From the NCBI RefSeq assembly GCF_027111315.2, contig NZ_CP114289.2, positions 4,278,001 to 4,342,000 of the forward strand: a stretch of 64,000 nt of DNA. Direction: 5' to 3'. The notes below the pieces were generated by a model. The model was not told the DNA's origin. It did no database searches and saw only the letters and a program-made list of their open reading frames with translations. Below, piece by piece: positions 26,833 to 35,238 of the stretch. Origin of the DNA: Flavobacterium limnophilum (GTDB lineage Bacteria > Bacteroidota > Bacteroidia > Flavobacteriales > Flavobacteriaceae). The translations under genes were made by a program, and so were the position numbers. Within the stretch, counting starts at the first letter, position 1. Each line of letters begins with the position of its first letter.

Positions 26833-27453
26833 ATGATAGAATTCTTCCTTAACGCATACAAAAACGCATCGACAACCCAAATCGTACTGGAATTTATCGC
26901 TTTTGTATTCGGAATTTTGAGCGTTTGGTTTGCCAAAAAAGAAAACATTTGGGTATATCCCACAGGATTGATTGCCACAATAATCACTACCTATTTATTA
27001 TATCTTGCAGGTTATTTGGGCGACATGATGATCAATGGGTATTTCTCGATAATGAGTGTTTACGGTTGGTACAAATGGACACTAAAGGAGAACGAAACTC
27101 ATGTTGTGGCAATTTCGAGAACCAATACCAGAGAAAAAATAATAGGAATTGCATTGTTTTTTGTCACCATTTTGGTGGTTTTCGGGATTTATAATTTCTT
27201 TGATTATGAAATTAAAAAAGACAATTATATCGATATATTTGCTTCGGGAATTTTTTTCACTGGAATGTGGTACATGGCCCTCAAAAAAATCGAAAACTGG
27301 ACACTTTGGATTTTGGGTGATATAATTGTTACGCCTTTGTACGCTTACCGAGGCTTGGGAATGTTGTCTTTGCAGTATTTAATTTTTACAATTTTGGCCA
27401 TTTCGGCTTATTTAGAATGGAGAAAAATCTTAAACAAGAACAGTCAGAGATAA
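26833..27453 (+). CDS. pnuC: Nicotinamide riboside transporter PnuC
   Basis: A 206-residue inner-membrane protein with about seven helices. The family signature is visible as SVWFAKKENIWVYPTGLI and GYFSIMSVYGWYKW. PnuC proteins facilitate uptake of nicotinamide riboside, trapped afterwards by phosphorylation. The next gene, encoding a NadR-type kinase domain, overlaps its 3' end by 37 bases, a strong functional link. Confidence 0.93.
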   Translation: MIEFFLNAYKNASTTQIVLEFIAFVFGILSVWFAKKENIWVYPTGLIATIITTYLLYLAGYLGDMMINGYFSIMSVYGWYKWTLKENETHVVAISRTNTREKIIGIALFFVTILVVFGIYNFFDYEIKKDNYIDIFASGIFFTGMWYMALKKIENWTLWILGDIIVTPLYAYRGLGMLSLQYLIFTILAISAYLEWRKILNKNSQR

Positions 27454-29525
27454 TTAGGGTCGCCCTTTTTGGCCCGGAATCTACCGGGAAGACCACATTG
27501 GCAAAACAACTCGCCGAACATTTTGATACAGTTTGGGCTCCTGAATATGCACGCGATTATCTTCAAGAAAAATGGGACAAGATAGCTCAAATTTGCGATG
27601 TCAACGATATGTTGCCTATTGCTTATGGCCAAATAAAATTAGAAAACGAAAATCTTTCCTTAGCCAATAAATATCTTTTTTGCGACACGAATTTGATGGT
27701 GACCAAAGTGTTTTCGGAGGTGTATTACAATTTTTGCGATCCACTTTTAGACAAAGCCGCACGAAAACACAAATACGATTTAATTTTCTTGACAGACATT
27801 GACGTGCCTTGGGAAAAGGATGACTTGGGGGACAAGGTCGAAGGAAGAGAATCGGTTTTTGCCGTTTTCAAACAGACATTAATCAAAAACAATAAACCTT
27901 TTATTACCCTTTCGGGAGATAAAGAGTTTCGACTAAAAAAAGCAGTTTCCATTATTGATGATTTGGAAAAAGCGCTAAAAATGGGTTTTTCTTCACTCGA
28001 TTTTGTCCAGATTTACCAGCATGAAATTCCATTGGAAAATATCCAAAAGCAATTGAGTATTTTCAAAAAAGGAATTTCCAAAACGGTTTTGGTAGAACCG
28101 GCAAAGGTTTCCAATGGAATTTTGAAACTTTCCAAAAATGATTTTCAACAAAAAGCCGATTTTTTTGACGCCAATAAATCAACGTTAAAACTAAATAAAT
28201 TTGTTCCCGCTTCCGGTGCTGCCAGCCGAATGTTCAAGTTCCTGAGCGAGTTTCTAAATGATTTTGACATTGAAAAAGAAAGCATCAACGCCTACATCAA
28301 TCGGAAAAAAGACAGCGAATTGTCCATCTTTATAGTCGGGATGAATAAATTTCCATTTTTTGAAGCAGTTTATCAAAAATTGAAAGAAGTGTTCCCGGAT
28401 TTTGACAATCTGGAAAGAGATTATAAAAATTATTATTTCATAAAACTCCTCTTGTCGCCTGATTACTTTGATTTTGCCAACAAGCCAAAAGGGGTTATTC
28501 CGTTTCATAAATATAAAACCCACATTGCAACGGCGGTGGAAGAGCATTTGCACGAATGTGCTTATTACGCAAGTTCAAACGGTGTTTCTAATTTGCATTT
28601 TACCGTCTCGGAAGCACACCAAAGTCAATTTGAAGAGATTATAAAAGCCGTAAAAAGCAAGGTGGAAAAAGAATCCGGAACGATTATTAATACCAGTTAT
28701 TCTTTTCAAAATAAAAGCACCGACACGATTGCGGTGGACTTAAAAAACAAACCGTTCAGGGACAAAAACGATAAATTGCTTTTCAGGCCGGGCGGTCACG
28801 GTGCGTTGATCGAAAACCTAAATAATTTGGATGCCGATATTATTTTTATCAAAAACATCGACAATGTTATCCAAAACCACATCGAAAGCATTGCTTTATA
28901 CAAAAAAGCTTTGGCGGGAGTTTTGCTGGAATTGCAACAAAAAGTTTTCAGTTATTTGAATGAAATTGACAATGACAACCTCGAGGATTTGGATGAAATC
29001 ATGTCTTTTGTCAAAAACGAATTGAATATTGGAGTAAATGACGGCTTTTCAAAATATACTTCCGAAAACAAAATCAGTTACCTAAAGGAGCTTCTTGATA
29101 GACCTATTCGGGTTTGCGGAATGGTGAAAAACGAAGGAGAACCCGGTGGTGGACCATTTTGGATTCAAGATTCGAAAGGTGTTGTTTCTCTGCAAATTGT
29201 CGAGTCTTCGCAGGTAGATTTGACTAATGCCAATCAAGCTGAAATTCTTGCCAGTGCAACTCATTTCAATCCTGTGGATTTGGTTTGTGGAATAAAAAAT
29301 TATAAAAACGAAAAATTCGACTTGACTCAATTTGTCGATCACAATAGTGGTTTTATTGTCGAGAAAACTCAAAACGGAAAGCCGCTAAAAGGCTATGAAT
29401 TGCCAGGTTTGTGGAATGGCGCGATGGCAAAATGGATAGCCGTTTTTGTCGAAGTACCATTGATAACCTTCAATCCCGTTAAAACAGTGAATGATTTGTT
29501 GAAAGATCCACACCAACCCGTATAG
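27417..29525 (+). CDS. NadR-type P-loop kinase fused to DUF4301
   Basis: A 702-residue two-domain protein. Residues 1-188 form a NadR-like ribosylnicotinamide kinase/AAA_28 domain with Walker A GPESTGKTT (19-27), EYARDYL and a DTNLM segment; with PnuC upstream it probably phosphorylates nicotinamide riboside. From Met189 (27981) the sequence is a complete DUF4301 protein (VPASGAASRMFKFL, FRPGGHGALIENL, RVCGMVKNEGEPGGGPFW). A TAA one frame off lies just 2 bases before the Met189 codon, as if two adjacent genes had been joined by a one-base indel. Either a natural fusion or a sequencing error. Confidence 0.82.
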   Translation: MEKNLKQEQSEIIRVALFGPESTGKTTLAKQLAEHFDTVWAPEYARDYLQEKWDKIAQICDVNDMLPIAYGQIKLENENLSLANKYLFCDTNLMVTKVFSEVYYNFCDPLLDKAARKHKYDLIFLTDIDVPWEKDDLGDKVEGRESVFAVFKQTLIKNNKPFITLSGDKEFRLKKAVSIIDDLEKALKMGFSSLDFVQIYQHEIPLENIQKQLSIFKKGISKTVLVEPAKVSNGILKLSKNDFQQKADFFDANKSTLKLNKFVPASGAASRMFKFLSEFLNDFDIEKESINAYINRKKDSELSIFIVGMNKFPFFEAVYQKLKEVFPDFDNLERDYKNYYFIKLLLSPDYFDFANKPKGVIPFHKYKTHIATAVEEHLHECAYYASSNGVSNLHFTVSEAHQSQFEEIIKAVKSKVEKESGTIINTSYSFQNKSTDTIAVDLKNKPFRDKNDKLLFRPGGHGALIENLNNLDADIIFIKNIDNVIQNHIESIALYKKALAGVLLELQQKVFSYLNEIDNDNLEDLDEIMSFVKNELNIGVNDGFSKYTSENKISYLKELLDRPIRVCGMVKNEGEPGGGPFWIQDSKGVVSLQIVESSQVDLTNANQAEILASATHFNPVDLVCGIKNYKNEKFDLTQFVDHNSGFIVEKTQNGKPLKGYELPGLWNGAMAKWIAVFVEVPLITFNPVKTVNDLLKDPHQPV

Positions 29526-29527
29526 TT

Positions 29528-29935
29528 TTGGAAACCGAAAAAATAATATCCGAATTACAGTATAAAGCCGTCCGCAGCAGTGGAGCAGGTGGTCAAAACG
29601 TGAACAAAGTTTCCTCGAAAGTGGTACTGTCTTTCGATTTGAAAAATTCGCAAGCCTTGTCAGAAGAAGAAAAAGCCTTGTTGGAAAATAATTTGGCCTC
29701 GAGATTGACATCGGAACAAATCCTGATTTTGAATTGTGACGAAGATCGAAGTCAACTCAAGAACAAGGCCATTGTAACCAAGCGGTTTTTGGACATTATC
29801 ACCGCTGGACTTCATGTTCCCAAAATCAGGAAAGCCACAAAAATCCCGAAATCAGTCATTCGAAAAAGAATCAAGGACAAAAAGAATACATCCGATTTAA
29901 AGAAGAATAGAAGGAAGCCGGGTTTTGAGTATTAA
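29528..29935 (+). CDS. arfB: Peptidyl-tRNA hydrolase ArfB-type ribosome rescue factor
   Basis: A 135-residue RF-1 domain protein with the GGQ motif in SSGAGGQNVNKV and a lysine/arginine-rich C-terminal tail (KSVIRKRIKDKKN), which in ArfB enters the mRNA channel of stalled ribosomes so that the nascent chain can be released. Only a TTG at 29528 can serve as start: no ATG lies between it and the upstream in-frame stop (29492-29494). It begins 2 bases after the previous stop codon, so translation is probably coupled. Confidence 0.9.
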   Translation: METEKIISELQYKAVRSSGAGGQNVNKVSSKVVLSFDLKNSQALSEEEKALLENNLASRLTSEQILILNCDEDRSQLKNKAIVTKRFLDIITAGLHVPKIRKATKIPKSVIRKRIKDKKNTSDLKKNRRKPGFEY

Positions 29936-30000
29936 GATAAAAGTATCAAGTATCACGATTTTTTATTTAATTTTTTCTTAATACTTGATACTTTTGTCTT
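29934..30000. repeat. 20-bp inverted repeat after arfB
   Basis: AAGATAAAAGTATCAAGTAT (29934-29953) is complementary to 29981-30000 with one mismatch; the loop is 27 bases of mainly A and T. It could end arfB transcription. The GTATCAA units resemble dispersed flavobacterial repeats. Confidence 0.65.
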
Positions 30001-30011
30001 AATTCTTTTTT

Positions 30012-30019
30012 TATCTTTG
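30012..30019 (+). promoter_or_regulatory. Bacteroidota -7 box for the TPP-riboswitch transcript
   Basis: TATCTTTG fits TAnnTTTG and lies just ahead of the riboswitch. TTG (29985) and TTTG (29993) are possible -33 elements, but neither spacing is ideal. Confidence 0.6.
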
Positions 30020-30023
30020 CAGC

Positions 30024-30110
30024 CGTCTCAAAGGGGTGCTCCAAATAACGAGCTGAGATTATACCCATCGAACCTGAACAGGTAATGCTGTTAAGGGAAA
30101 TAGATTCCAA
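30024..30110 (+). ncRNA. TPP riboswitch (thi box) of the TonB receptor gene
   Basis: The core pieces occur in order: GGGGTGCTCC (30033-30042), GCTGAGAT (30052-30059) then ATACCC, GAACCTGAACAGGTAAT (30070-30086) and AGGGA. This is the thiamine pyrophosphate aptamer. It lies 94 bases upstream of a TonB-dependent receptor and indicates that the receptor is thiamine-regulated. Confidence 0.95.
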
Positions 30111-30203
30111 GATGATGTGCACGTCATTCTGAAAAATCTGAACAATCATTTTTTAATTTAACAAAAAGAATAATTCCCCCTTTTATTCGTAAATCATTTA
30201 CGG

Positions 30204-32369
30204 ATGAACACTATTTTTTCTTGCCTCAAAGGCACAAAGGCGCAAAATCCTAATTTTTTTCGTCTTTTTTCTATTCTCTTTTTTCTATTCTCTTTAGTCT
30301 CTTTTTCACAAGAAAAACAAAAAGACACCACCAAAGTCAACCAACTCGACGAAGTTCTGGTTTCGGCCATTCGGGTTACCACAAAAACGCCCGTGACATT
30401 TTCCAATGTCAGCAAGGAAGAATTGGCACAACGCAATTTAGGCCAAGACATTCCCGTATTATTGAATTATTTGCCTTCGGTAGTCACCACGACCGATGCC
30501 GGAAATGGAGTGGGTTACACCGGAATTCGCGTCCGCGGAAGCGATGCAACTCGTGTAAACGTGACCATCAACGGTATTCCATACAACGATTCTGAAAGTC
30601 ATGGAACCTATTGGGTAAATATGCCTGATTTTGCGTCTTCTCTGGAGAGCGTCCAATTGCAACGTGGTGTTGGGACTTCTACCAATGGTGCAGGAGCTTT
30701 TGGTGCCAGTTTGAATATGCTGACTGATACGTATTCAAAAAAAGGAACAGGCGAAATTTCCAGTTCTTTTGGAAGTTTCAAAACCAACAAAAACACGGTA
30801 AAATTCAGTACCGGTCTGATGAACGACCATTTTGAAATTGCGGGACGTTTGTCCACTTTAAAATCGGATGGTTATGTGGATAGAGCCAGTTCTAATTTGA
30901 AATCCTATTTCTTGCAAGGAACTTATGTGGGCAAAGCCACTTTAGTCAAGGCCTTGGCTTTTGGTGGAACAGAAAAAACATACCAATCTTGGAACGGAAT
31001 TGATGCTGTAACAATGGCAGACAAAGGCAGAACCTTCAACTCGGCTGGAATGTTTACTGACGAGTTTGGAAAAACCCGTTTCTATGATAACGAAACCGAC
31101 AATTACCAACAAGACCATTATCAATTGCATTGGAACGAGAAAGTTTCTGAAAATTGGAGCACGAATTTGGCTTTTCATTATACCAAAGGAAAAGGCTATT
31201 ACGAAAATTACAAAGAAGATGCGGACTTCGCGGATTACGGATTGCTTCCTGTTGGAACTGAAACTGCCACGGATTTGATTCGCCAAAAATGGTTGGACAA
31301 TGATTTTTACGGAACCACGTTTTCTGCCAATTACAAAAGTGAAAAACTGGACGTAATTCTTGGCGGAGGCTGGAACAAATACGAAGGTGACCATTTCGGA
31401 AAAGTAATCTGGGCAAGATATGCTTCCCAAAGCGAATTGGGCGACCTTTATTATGAGGATGCCGCAACAAAAGCGGATGGAAATATTTTTGCCAAAGCCA
31501 ATTATCAAATCACGGAAAAAATCAGTTTGTTTGGCGATTTGCAACTTCGAAATGTGCATTACAAAGCCGATAGTTGGGAAACAGGAGTCGTTAACGATAA
31601 CTTCAATTTCTTTAATCCCAAGGCAGGTTTGAATTACGATATTGATGCCAAAAATAAGTTGTATTTTTCGTATGCCAGAGCCAATCGTGAACCCAATAGA
31701 ACTGATTATGAAAACGGAAGTCCAAAACCGGAAAAATTAAACGATTTTGAATTGGGATGGCGTTTCAAAACGACTAAAAGCCAACTAAATGTCAATGGAT
31801 ATTACATGCGTTACAAAGACCAATTGGTTTTGACGGGCGGTGTTGACGATGTGGGAAGTCCAATTCGTAAAAATAGCGGAGACAGTTACAGGTTGGGAAT
31901 TGAAGTTGATGCCACTTTGAAACTTTCAGACAAATGGACGATTGCACCCAATTTCACGATAAGCAGCAATAAGAATGTCGATTTTATTTCAGATGCAAGC
32001 GGAAGTTTAACCAATTTAGGGAATACCAATATTGCGTATTCTCCTAATTTCATTGCAGGAAATATGTTGACTTTTTCTCCGATGGCAGCCTTTAGACTTA
32101 GTTTGTTGTCCAAGTTTGTAAGTGAGCAATACATGAATAACATTGACGATGCCAGTGGTAAATTGAAGGATTATTTTGTCAATGACTTCAATGCTTCTTA
32201 TGAGTTTTCGACTAAATCAATTTTTAAATCTATTGTTGTTAATGCTTTGGCAAACAATATATTTAATGTTGATTATGTTTCCAATGGAGCCGATTATGGC
32301 GGAGGATATGTTTATTATTATCCACAAGCAGGAACCAACTTCTTGGTTGGATTGACGCTTAAGTTTTAG
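30204..32369 (+). CDS. TonB-dependent outer-membrane receptor, probably for thiamine
   Basis: A 721-residue outer-membrane transporter. A signal peptide ending SFSQ is followed by the TonB box/plug domain (about 45-165: LDEVLVSAIRV, GIRVRGSDATRVNVTINGIPYND, LQRGVGTSTNGAGAFGASLNM) and a beta barrel ending in a terminal aromatic/phenylalanine (LTLKF). The TPP riboswitch upstream makes thiamine or a thiamine precursor the likely cargo (inference). The first 16 codons overlap a CAAAGGCACAAAGGCGCAAA-type repeat, and a 14-bp tandem repeat lies in the signal peptide region, so the N-terminus may have been extended or may vary. Confidence 0.88.
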   Translation: MNTIFSCLKGTKAQNPNFFRLFSILFFLFSLVSFSQEKQKDTTKVNQLDEVLVSAIRVTTKTPVTFSNVSKEELAQRNLGQDIPVLLNYLPSVVTTTDAGNGVGYTGIRVRGSDATRVNVTINGIPYNDSESHGTYWVNMPDFASSLESVQLQRGVGTSTNGAGAFGASLNMLTDTYSKKGTGEISSSFGSFKTNKNTVKFSTGLMNDHFEIAGRLSTLKSDGYVDRASSNLKSYFLQGTYVGKATLVKALAFGGTEKTYQSWNGIDAVTMADKGRTFNSAGMFTDEFGKTRFYDNETDNYQQDHYQLHWNEKVSENWSTNLAFHYTKGKGYYENYKEDADFADYGLLPVGTETATDLIRQKWLDNDFYGTTFSANYKSEKLDVILGGGWNKYEGDHFGKVIWARYASQSELGDLYYEDAATKADGNIFAKANYQITEKISLFGDLQLRNVHYKADSWETGVVNDNFNFFNPKAGLNYDIDAKNKLYFSYARANREPNRTDYENGSPKPEKLNDFELGWRFKTTKSQLNVNGYYMRYKDQLVLTGGVDDVGSPIRKNSGDSYRLGIEVDATLKLSDKWTIAPNFTISSNKNVDFISDASGSLTNLGNTNIAYSPNFIAGNMLTFSPMAAFRLSLLSKFVSEQYMNNIDDASGKLKDYFVNDFNASYEFSTKSIFKSIVVNALANNIFNVDYVSNGADYGGGYVYYYPQAGTNFLVGLTLKF
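30265..30292 (+). repeat. Two copies of a 14-bp unit in a signal-peptide coding region
   Basis: TTTTTTCTATTCTC occurs at 30265-30278 and again at 30279-30292 without gap. Fourteen is not a multiple of three, so gain or loss of one unit would shift the reading frame of the TonB receptor. Confidence 0.8.
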
Positions 32370-32392
32370 AATTTTTTTGTTATACTTTGTTG

Positions 32393-32419
32393 AATCCTGA
32401 TGGTTATGCTGTCAGGATT
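32393..32419 (+). terminator. Terminator after the TonB receptor gene
   Basis: AATCCTGA (32393-32400) pairs with TCAGGATT (32412-32419), followed by a run of T. Confidence 0.85.
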
Positions 32420-32424
32420 TTTTT

Positions 32425-32877
32425 TTAATTATAAACCCTCAAATTAGTTCCGTTCACCTCCACTCGATATTGCTTTAATGGATATTGTTTGCCGGCACTT
32501 TGTCCCGAAAACAAACTGTATGCCGCATTGTCGCAAGAGCAAACCACGGTTGTTTTGTCAATTTTTAACGGGTCATTAGCGTCGAGTTTTTTGAAAGTCA
32601 TCGTGGAGCAACTACTTAGAGCTTGATTGGGACAAGCGGCATCAAAGGCAACGTAACCACTGCCGGTATTAAAAACAAAAAAACCACGACCAGCACCATA
32701 AGTTGGATAATATATTGCGTTAGCCACATACGAAAGATCAGAATAAGCAGGCAAATTCATGTTGATGTCCACGGTAAAAGTATAATTGGGCAAGTAAGGA
32801 TTCTTGTTGTTGACCTTGTCCGTGCTACAGCCAAAAAGCATTGGAAAAACAAGCAATAAAAAGAAATATTTTTTCAT
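32425..32877 (-). CDS. Rieske-fold lipoprotein lacking the histidine ligands
   Basis: A 150-residue lipoprotein (lipobox MLFGCSTD, Cys17). The C-terminal half has the layout of the Rieske [2Fe-2S] domain: YVAFDAACPNQ with Cys82, VVCSCDNAAYSLFSG with Cys113/Cys115, then QYPLKQYRVEVNGTNLRV. In a Rieske centre the pairs are C-x-H and C-x2-H; here Asn84 and Asp116 occupy the histidine positions. Cys90 is an extra cysteine. So the fold is probably kept, while the classical cluster may be absent, or different ligands used. Convergent with the TonB receptor gene; function unknown. Confidence 0.7.
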   Translation of the reverse strand: MKKYFFLLLVFPMLFGCSTDKVNNKNPYLPNYTFTVDINMNLPAYSDLSYVANAIYYPTYGAGRGFFVFNTGSGYVAFDAACPNQALSSCSTMTFKKLDANDPLKIDKTTVVCSCDNAAYSLFSGQSAGKQYPLKQYRVEVNGTNLRVYN

Positions 32878-32954
32878 TATTCGAAATATATTAAAAGAAT
32901 TGGTGAAACAAATTTAATTTATTTATATTTGGGATATATATGATTAACATAAAA

Positions 32955-32986
32955 TTGTAAATTAAAAATTAAAAATAATATCTTTG
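32955..32986 (+). promoter_or_regulatory. Promoter of greA
   Basis: TTG at 32955-32957 and TATCTTTG at 32979-32986 are separated by 21 bases, matching the Bacteroidota sigma-70-type consensus. Confidence 0.75.
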
Positions 32987-32993
32987 TGGAAAG

Positions 32994-33018
32994 AAATCCC
33001 GTCCTGATGGGATTTTTT
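32994..33018 (+). terminator. Terminator-like hairpin in the greA leader
   Basis: AAATCCC (32994-33000) pairs with GGGATTT (33009-33015), followed by further T. It lies only about 8 bases after the -7 box and 25 bases before the greA start, so it would stop transcription before greA unless read through. Confidence 0.65.
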
Positions 33019-33042
33019 CTATTTTATATAAATGATGAAATT

Positions 33043-33519
33043 ATGAGCACAGTATCTTATTACACCGCAGAAGGATTAAAAAAATTAAGAGAAGAATTAG
33101 ACTATTTAAAGAGCGTGATGCGTCCAAAAGCATCTGCAGATATAGCTGAAGCAAGAGATAAAGGAGATTTATCCGAGAATGCCGAATACGATGCCGCCAA
33201 GGAAGCACAAGGAATGTTGGAAATGAGAATTGCCAAACTGGAAGAAGTACATTCCAACGCCAGATTGATTGACGAAACACAATTGGACATATCCAAAGTC
33301 TTGGTGTTGTCGAACGTGAAAATCAAGAACCAAGCCAATGGGATGGAAATGAAATACACCCTTGTTGCCGAAAGTGAAGCCGATCTTAAAACAGGAAAAA
33401 TCTCCGTGACTTCACCAATTGGTAGAGGTTTGCTGGGGAAATCCGTTGGAGAAGTAGCCGAAATCATGGTGCCAAACGGCGTTTTGAAATTTGAAATCTT
33501 GGAAGTTTCAAGAGATTAA
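33043..33519 (+). CDS. greA: Transcription elongation factor GreA
   Basis: A 158-residue protein that stimulates RNA-polymerase cleavage of backtracked transcripts. N-terminal coiled coil (about 1-78) with the acidic tip DKGDLSENAEYDAAKE, and the C-terminal FKBP-like domain with SPIGRGLLGKSVGE. The ATG at 33043 (MSTVSYYT) is the true start; a frame extension to 32986 crosses the leader hairpin. Own promoter; monocistronic or with the HIT gene 68 bases later. Confidence 0.96.
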   Translation: MSTVSYYTAEGLKKLREELDYLKSVMRPKASADIAEARDKGDLSENAEYDAAKEAQGMLEMRIAKLEEVHSNARLIDETQLDISKVLVLSNVKIKNQANGMEMKYTLVAESEADLKTGKISVTSPIGRGLLGKSVGEVAEIMVPNGVLKFEILEVSRD

Positions 33520-33528
33520 AAAGGGTAA

Positions 33529-33582
33529 TAGGTTAATTATTTATTCGATTAACCGATTAACCAAATAAACAATTAACCTTTT
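33529..33582. repeat. Imperfect palindrome of GGTTAAT/ATTAACC units
   Basis: AGGTTAATTATTTATTCGATTAA and its near-complement fill the space between greA and the HIT gene. The region is built from repeated GATTAACC units and could form a hairpin. Confidence 0.55.
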
Positions 33583-33587
33583 CAACA

Positions 33588-33977
33588 ATGTCAAGTATTT
33601 TTACCAAAATCATCAACGGAGAAATTCCCTGCTACAAAATAGCCGAGGACGAAAATTTCTTTGCCTTTTTGGATATCAATCCAAATGCAAAAGGACATAC
33701 TTTGTGTGTGCCGAAAAAGGAAATCGACAAATTGTTTGATATCGAAGACGATTTGTATCTTGGATTGATGCAGTTTTCCAAAAAAATTGCCGTTGCATTG
33801 GAAAAAACAATTCCATGCAATAGAATTGGAATGGCGGTGATTGGACTTGAAGTTCCCCACGCCCATATTCACCTGATTCCCTTGAACGAAATGGGAGAAA
33901 TGACATTCAAGCACAAAGTAAGTTTGACCAAGGAAGAATTTGAAGCCTTGGCCAAAAAAATTCAAGCCAATTTATAA
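33588..33977 (+). CDS. HIT family nucleotide-binding protein
   Basis: A 129-residue cytoplasmic histidine-triad protein. The catalytic HxHxHxx motif is HAHIHLI (residues 91-97), and the early block IFTKIINGEIPCYKIAEDE is typical of HinT-like purine nucleoside phosphoramidases. It hydrolyses AMP-linked substrates. A strong terminator follows at 34013-34042. Confidence 0.93.
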   Translation: MSSIFTKIINGEIPCYKIAEDENFFAFLDINPNAKGHTLCVPKKEIDKLFDIEDDLYLGLMQFSKKIAVALEKTIPCNRIGMAVIGLEVPHAHIHLIPLNEMGEMTFKHKVSLTKEEFEALAKKIQANL

Positions 33978-34012
33978 TGGTTTATGAATAAATTGGTATA
34001 GTTTTCGTTTAG

Positions 34013-34042
34013 AAAGGGAATGGGTGAAAATCCATTCCCTTT
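34013..34042 (+). terminator. Terminator after the HIT gene
   Basis: AAAGGGAATGG (34013-34023) is exactly complementary to CCATTCCCTTT (34032-34042), an 11-bp stem with a T-rich end. Confidence 0.85.
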
Positions 34043-34065
34043 TAATTTATGATTTATCCTGTAAT

Positions 34066-35238
34066 ATGAAAAACATTTATTTACTAATTTCTTTCTTTTT
34101 CTCGCTGTTAAGTTTTGGTCAAGCCAATGTCGGATACACTTTAGTCGATGCTAAAATGACTGCTATTCCAGTCAATCCCACTAATTCTACCGAGACAATT
34201 GCCAAATATATCAATGCCAATTTCAAAACAGAAAACGATAAAATTCGCGCTGTTTTTTATTGGACGGCATCAAACATTAGCTATGATGTTGCTAATATGT
34301 TTGCAGTCAATATTACAGAAACTCCCCAAGACAGAATCACAAAAACATTTAAAACCAGAAAAGGAATTTGTGGTGACTATGCCATAATTTTTAATGAAAT
34401 AGCCAATTTAGTGGGAATAAAAGCGGTTGTTGTTGAAGGTTACACGAAGCAAGACGGAAAAGTAGCCACCTTGGCACATGCTTGGTGCGCCGCAAAAATA
34501 GAAAATAAATGGTATTTGTTTGACCCAACATGGGGTTCAGGCTACGTGAATAATAATAAATATACTCGAAAAATCAACAATGGTTACTTTAAAGTAGCAC
34601 CTTCAAAAATGATAAATTCGCACATGCCATTCGATTATTTATGGCAGTTTGTCAATAATCCAATTACCAACCAAGAATTTATTGATGGTAAAATCCAAAT
34701 CAACAAAACAAAAAAGAACTTCGATTTTGAAAGCGAAATAAAGAAATATGAAGCACTGCCTAAAATCGACCAGCTTTTTGAATCAGCTCAAAGAATCGAA
34801 AAAAACGGAATAAAAAACCAATTGATTGCACAAGCTTATACGTATTCAAAAACGTCATGGAACACGCAAAGAGAAAACGAAAATGGAGCCAAATACAATG
34901 CGATTGTAAACCTATATAACGAAGCCATTAGTGAGTTGAATGATTTTATATATTATCGAAATAATAAATTCAAACCCATTTTACCGGATGATGAAATCAA
35001 GTCGAAAATTCAAAATCCAATTCAAAAGTTAGAAAAATGCCAAGAATCTCTTTTTAGAATAGGTTCTATGGGCAGCGAAAATGCAAACAGCGTCAGCTCT
35101 TTAAAAAAATCAATTGCCGATGCAATAGTTCAATCTGAAACGCATCTTGAATTTGTGAATAATTATTTAAGCAAGAGTAAATTAGTTCGCAAAACGATGT
35201 TTTCGAAAGTGTCTTGGTTTGGAGTTCCCTTAAATTAA
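34066..35238 (+). CDS. Secreted transglutaminase-like protein
   Basis: A 390-residue protein. ATG 34066 gives a signal peptide (MKNIYLLISFFFSLLSFGQ); an upstream in-frame ATG at 34024 overlaps the terminator. The papain-like transglutaminase core has the full triad: Cys102 in KGICGDYA, His138 in LAHAWC and Asp153 in LFDPTWG. Proteins of this type act as peptidases or cross-linkers of proteins; the C-terminal 220 residues are lysine-rich and helical with no recognised domain. Its stop overlaps the stop of the convergent histidine kinase gene by 9 bases. Confidence 0.85.
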   Translation: MKNIYLLISFFFSLLSFGQANVGYTLVDAKMTAIPVNPTNSTETIAKYINANFKTENDKIRAVFYWTASNISYDVANMFAVNITETPQDRITKTFKTRKGICGDYAIIFNEIANLVGIKAVVVEGYTKQDGKVATLAHAWCAAKIENKWYLFDPTWGSGYVNNNKYTRKINNGYFKVAPSKMINSHMPFDYLWQFVNNPITNQEFIDGKIQINKTKKNFDFESEIKKYEALPKIDQLFESAQRIEKNGIKNQLIAQAYTYSKTSWNTQRENENGAKYNAIVNLYNEAISELNDFIYYRNNKFKPILPDDEIKSKIQNPIQKLEKCQESLFRIGSMGSENANSVSSLKKSIADAIVQSETHLEFVNNYLSKSKLVRKTMFSKVSWFGVPLN

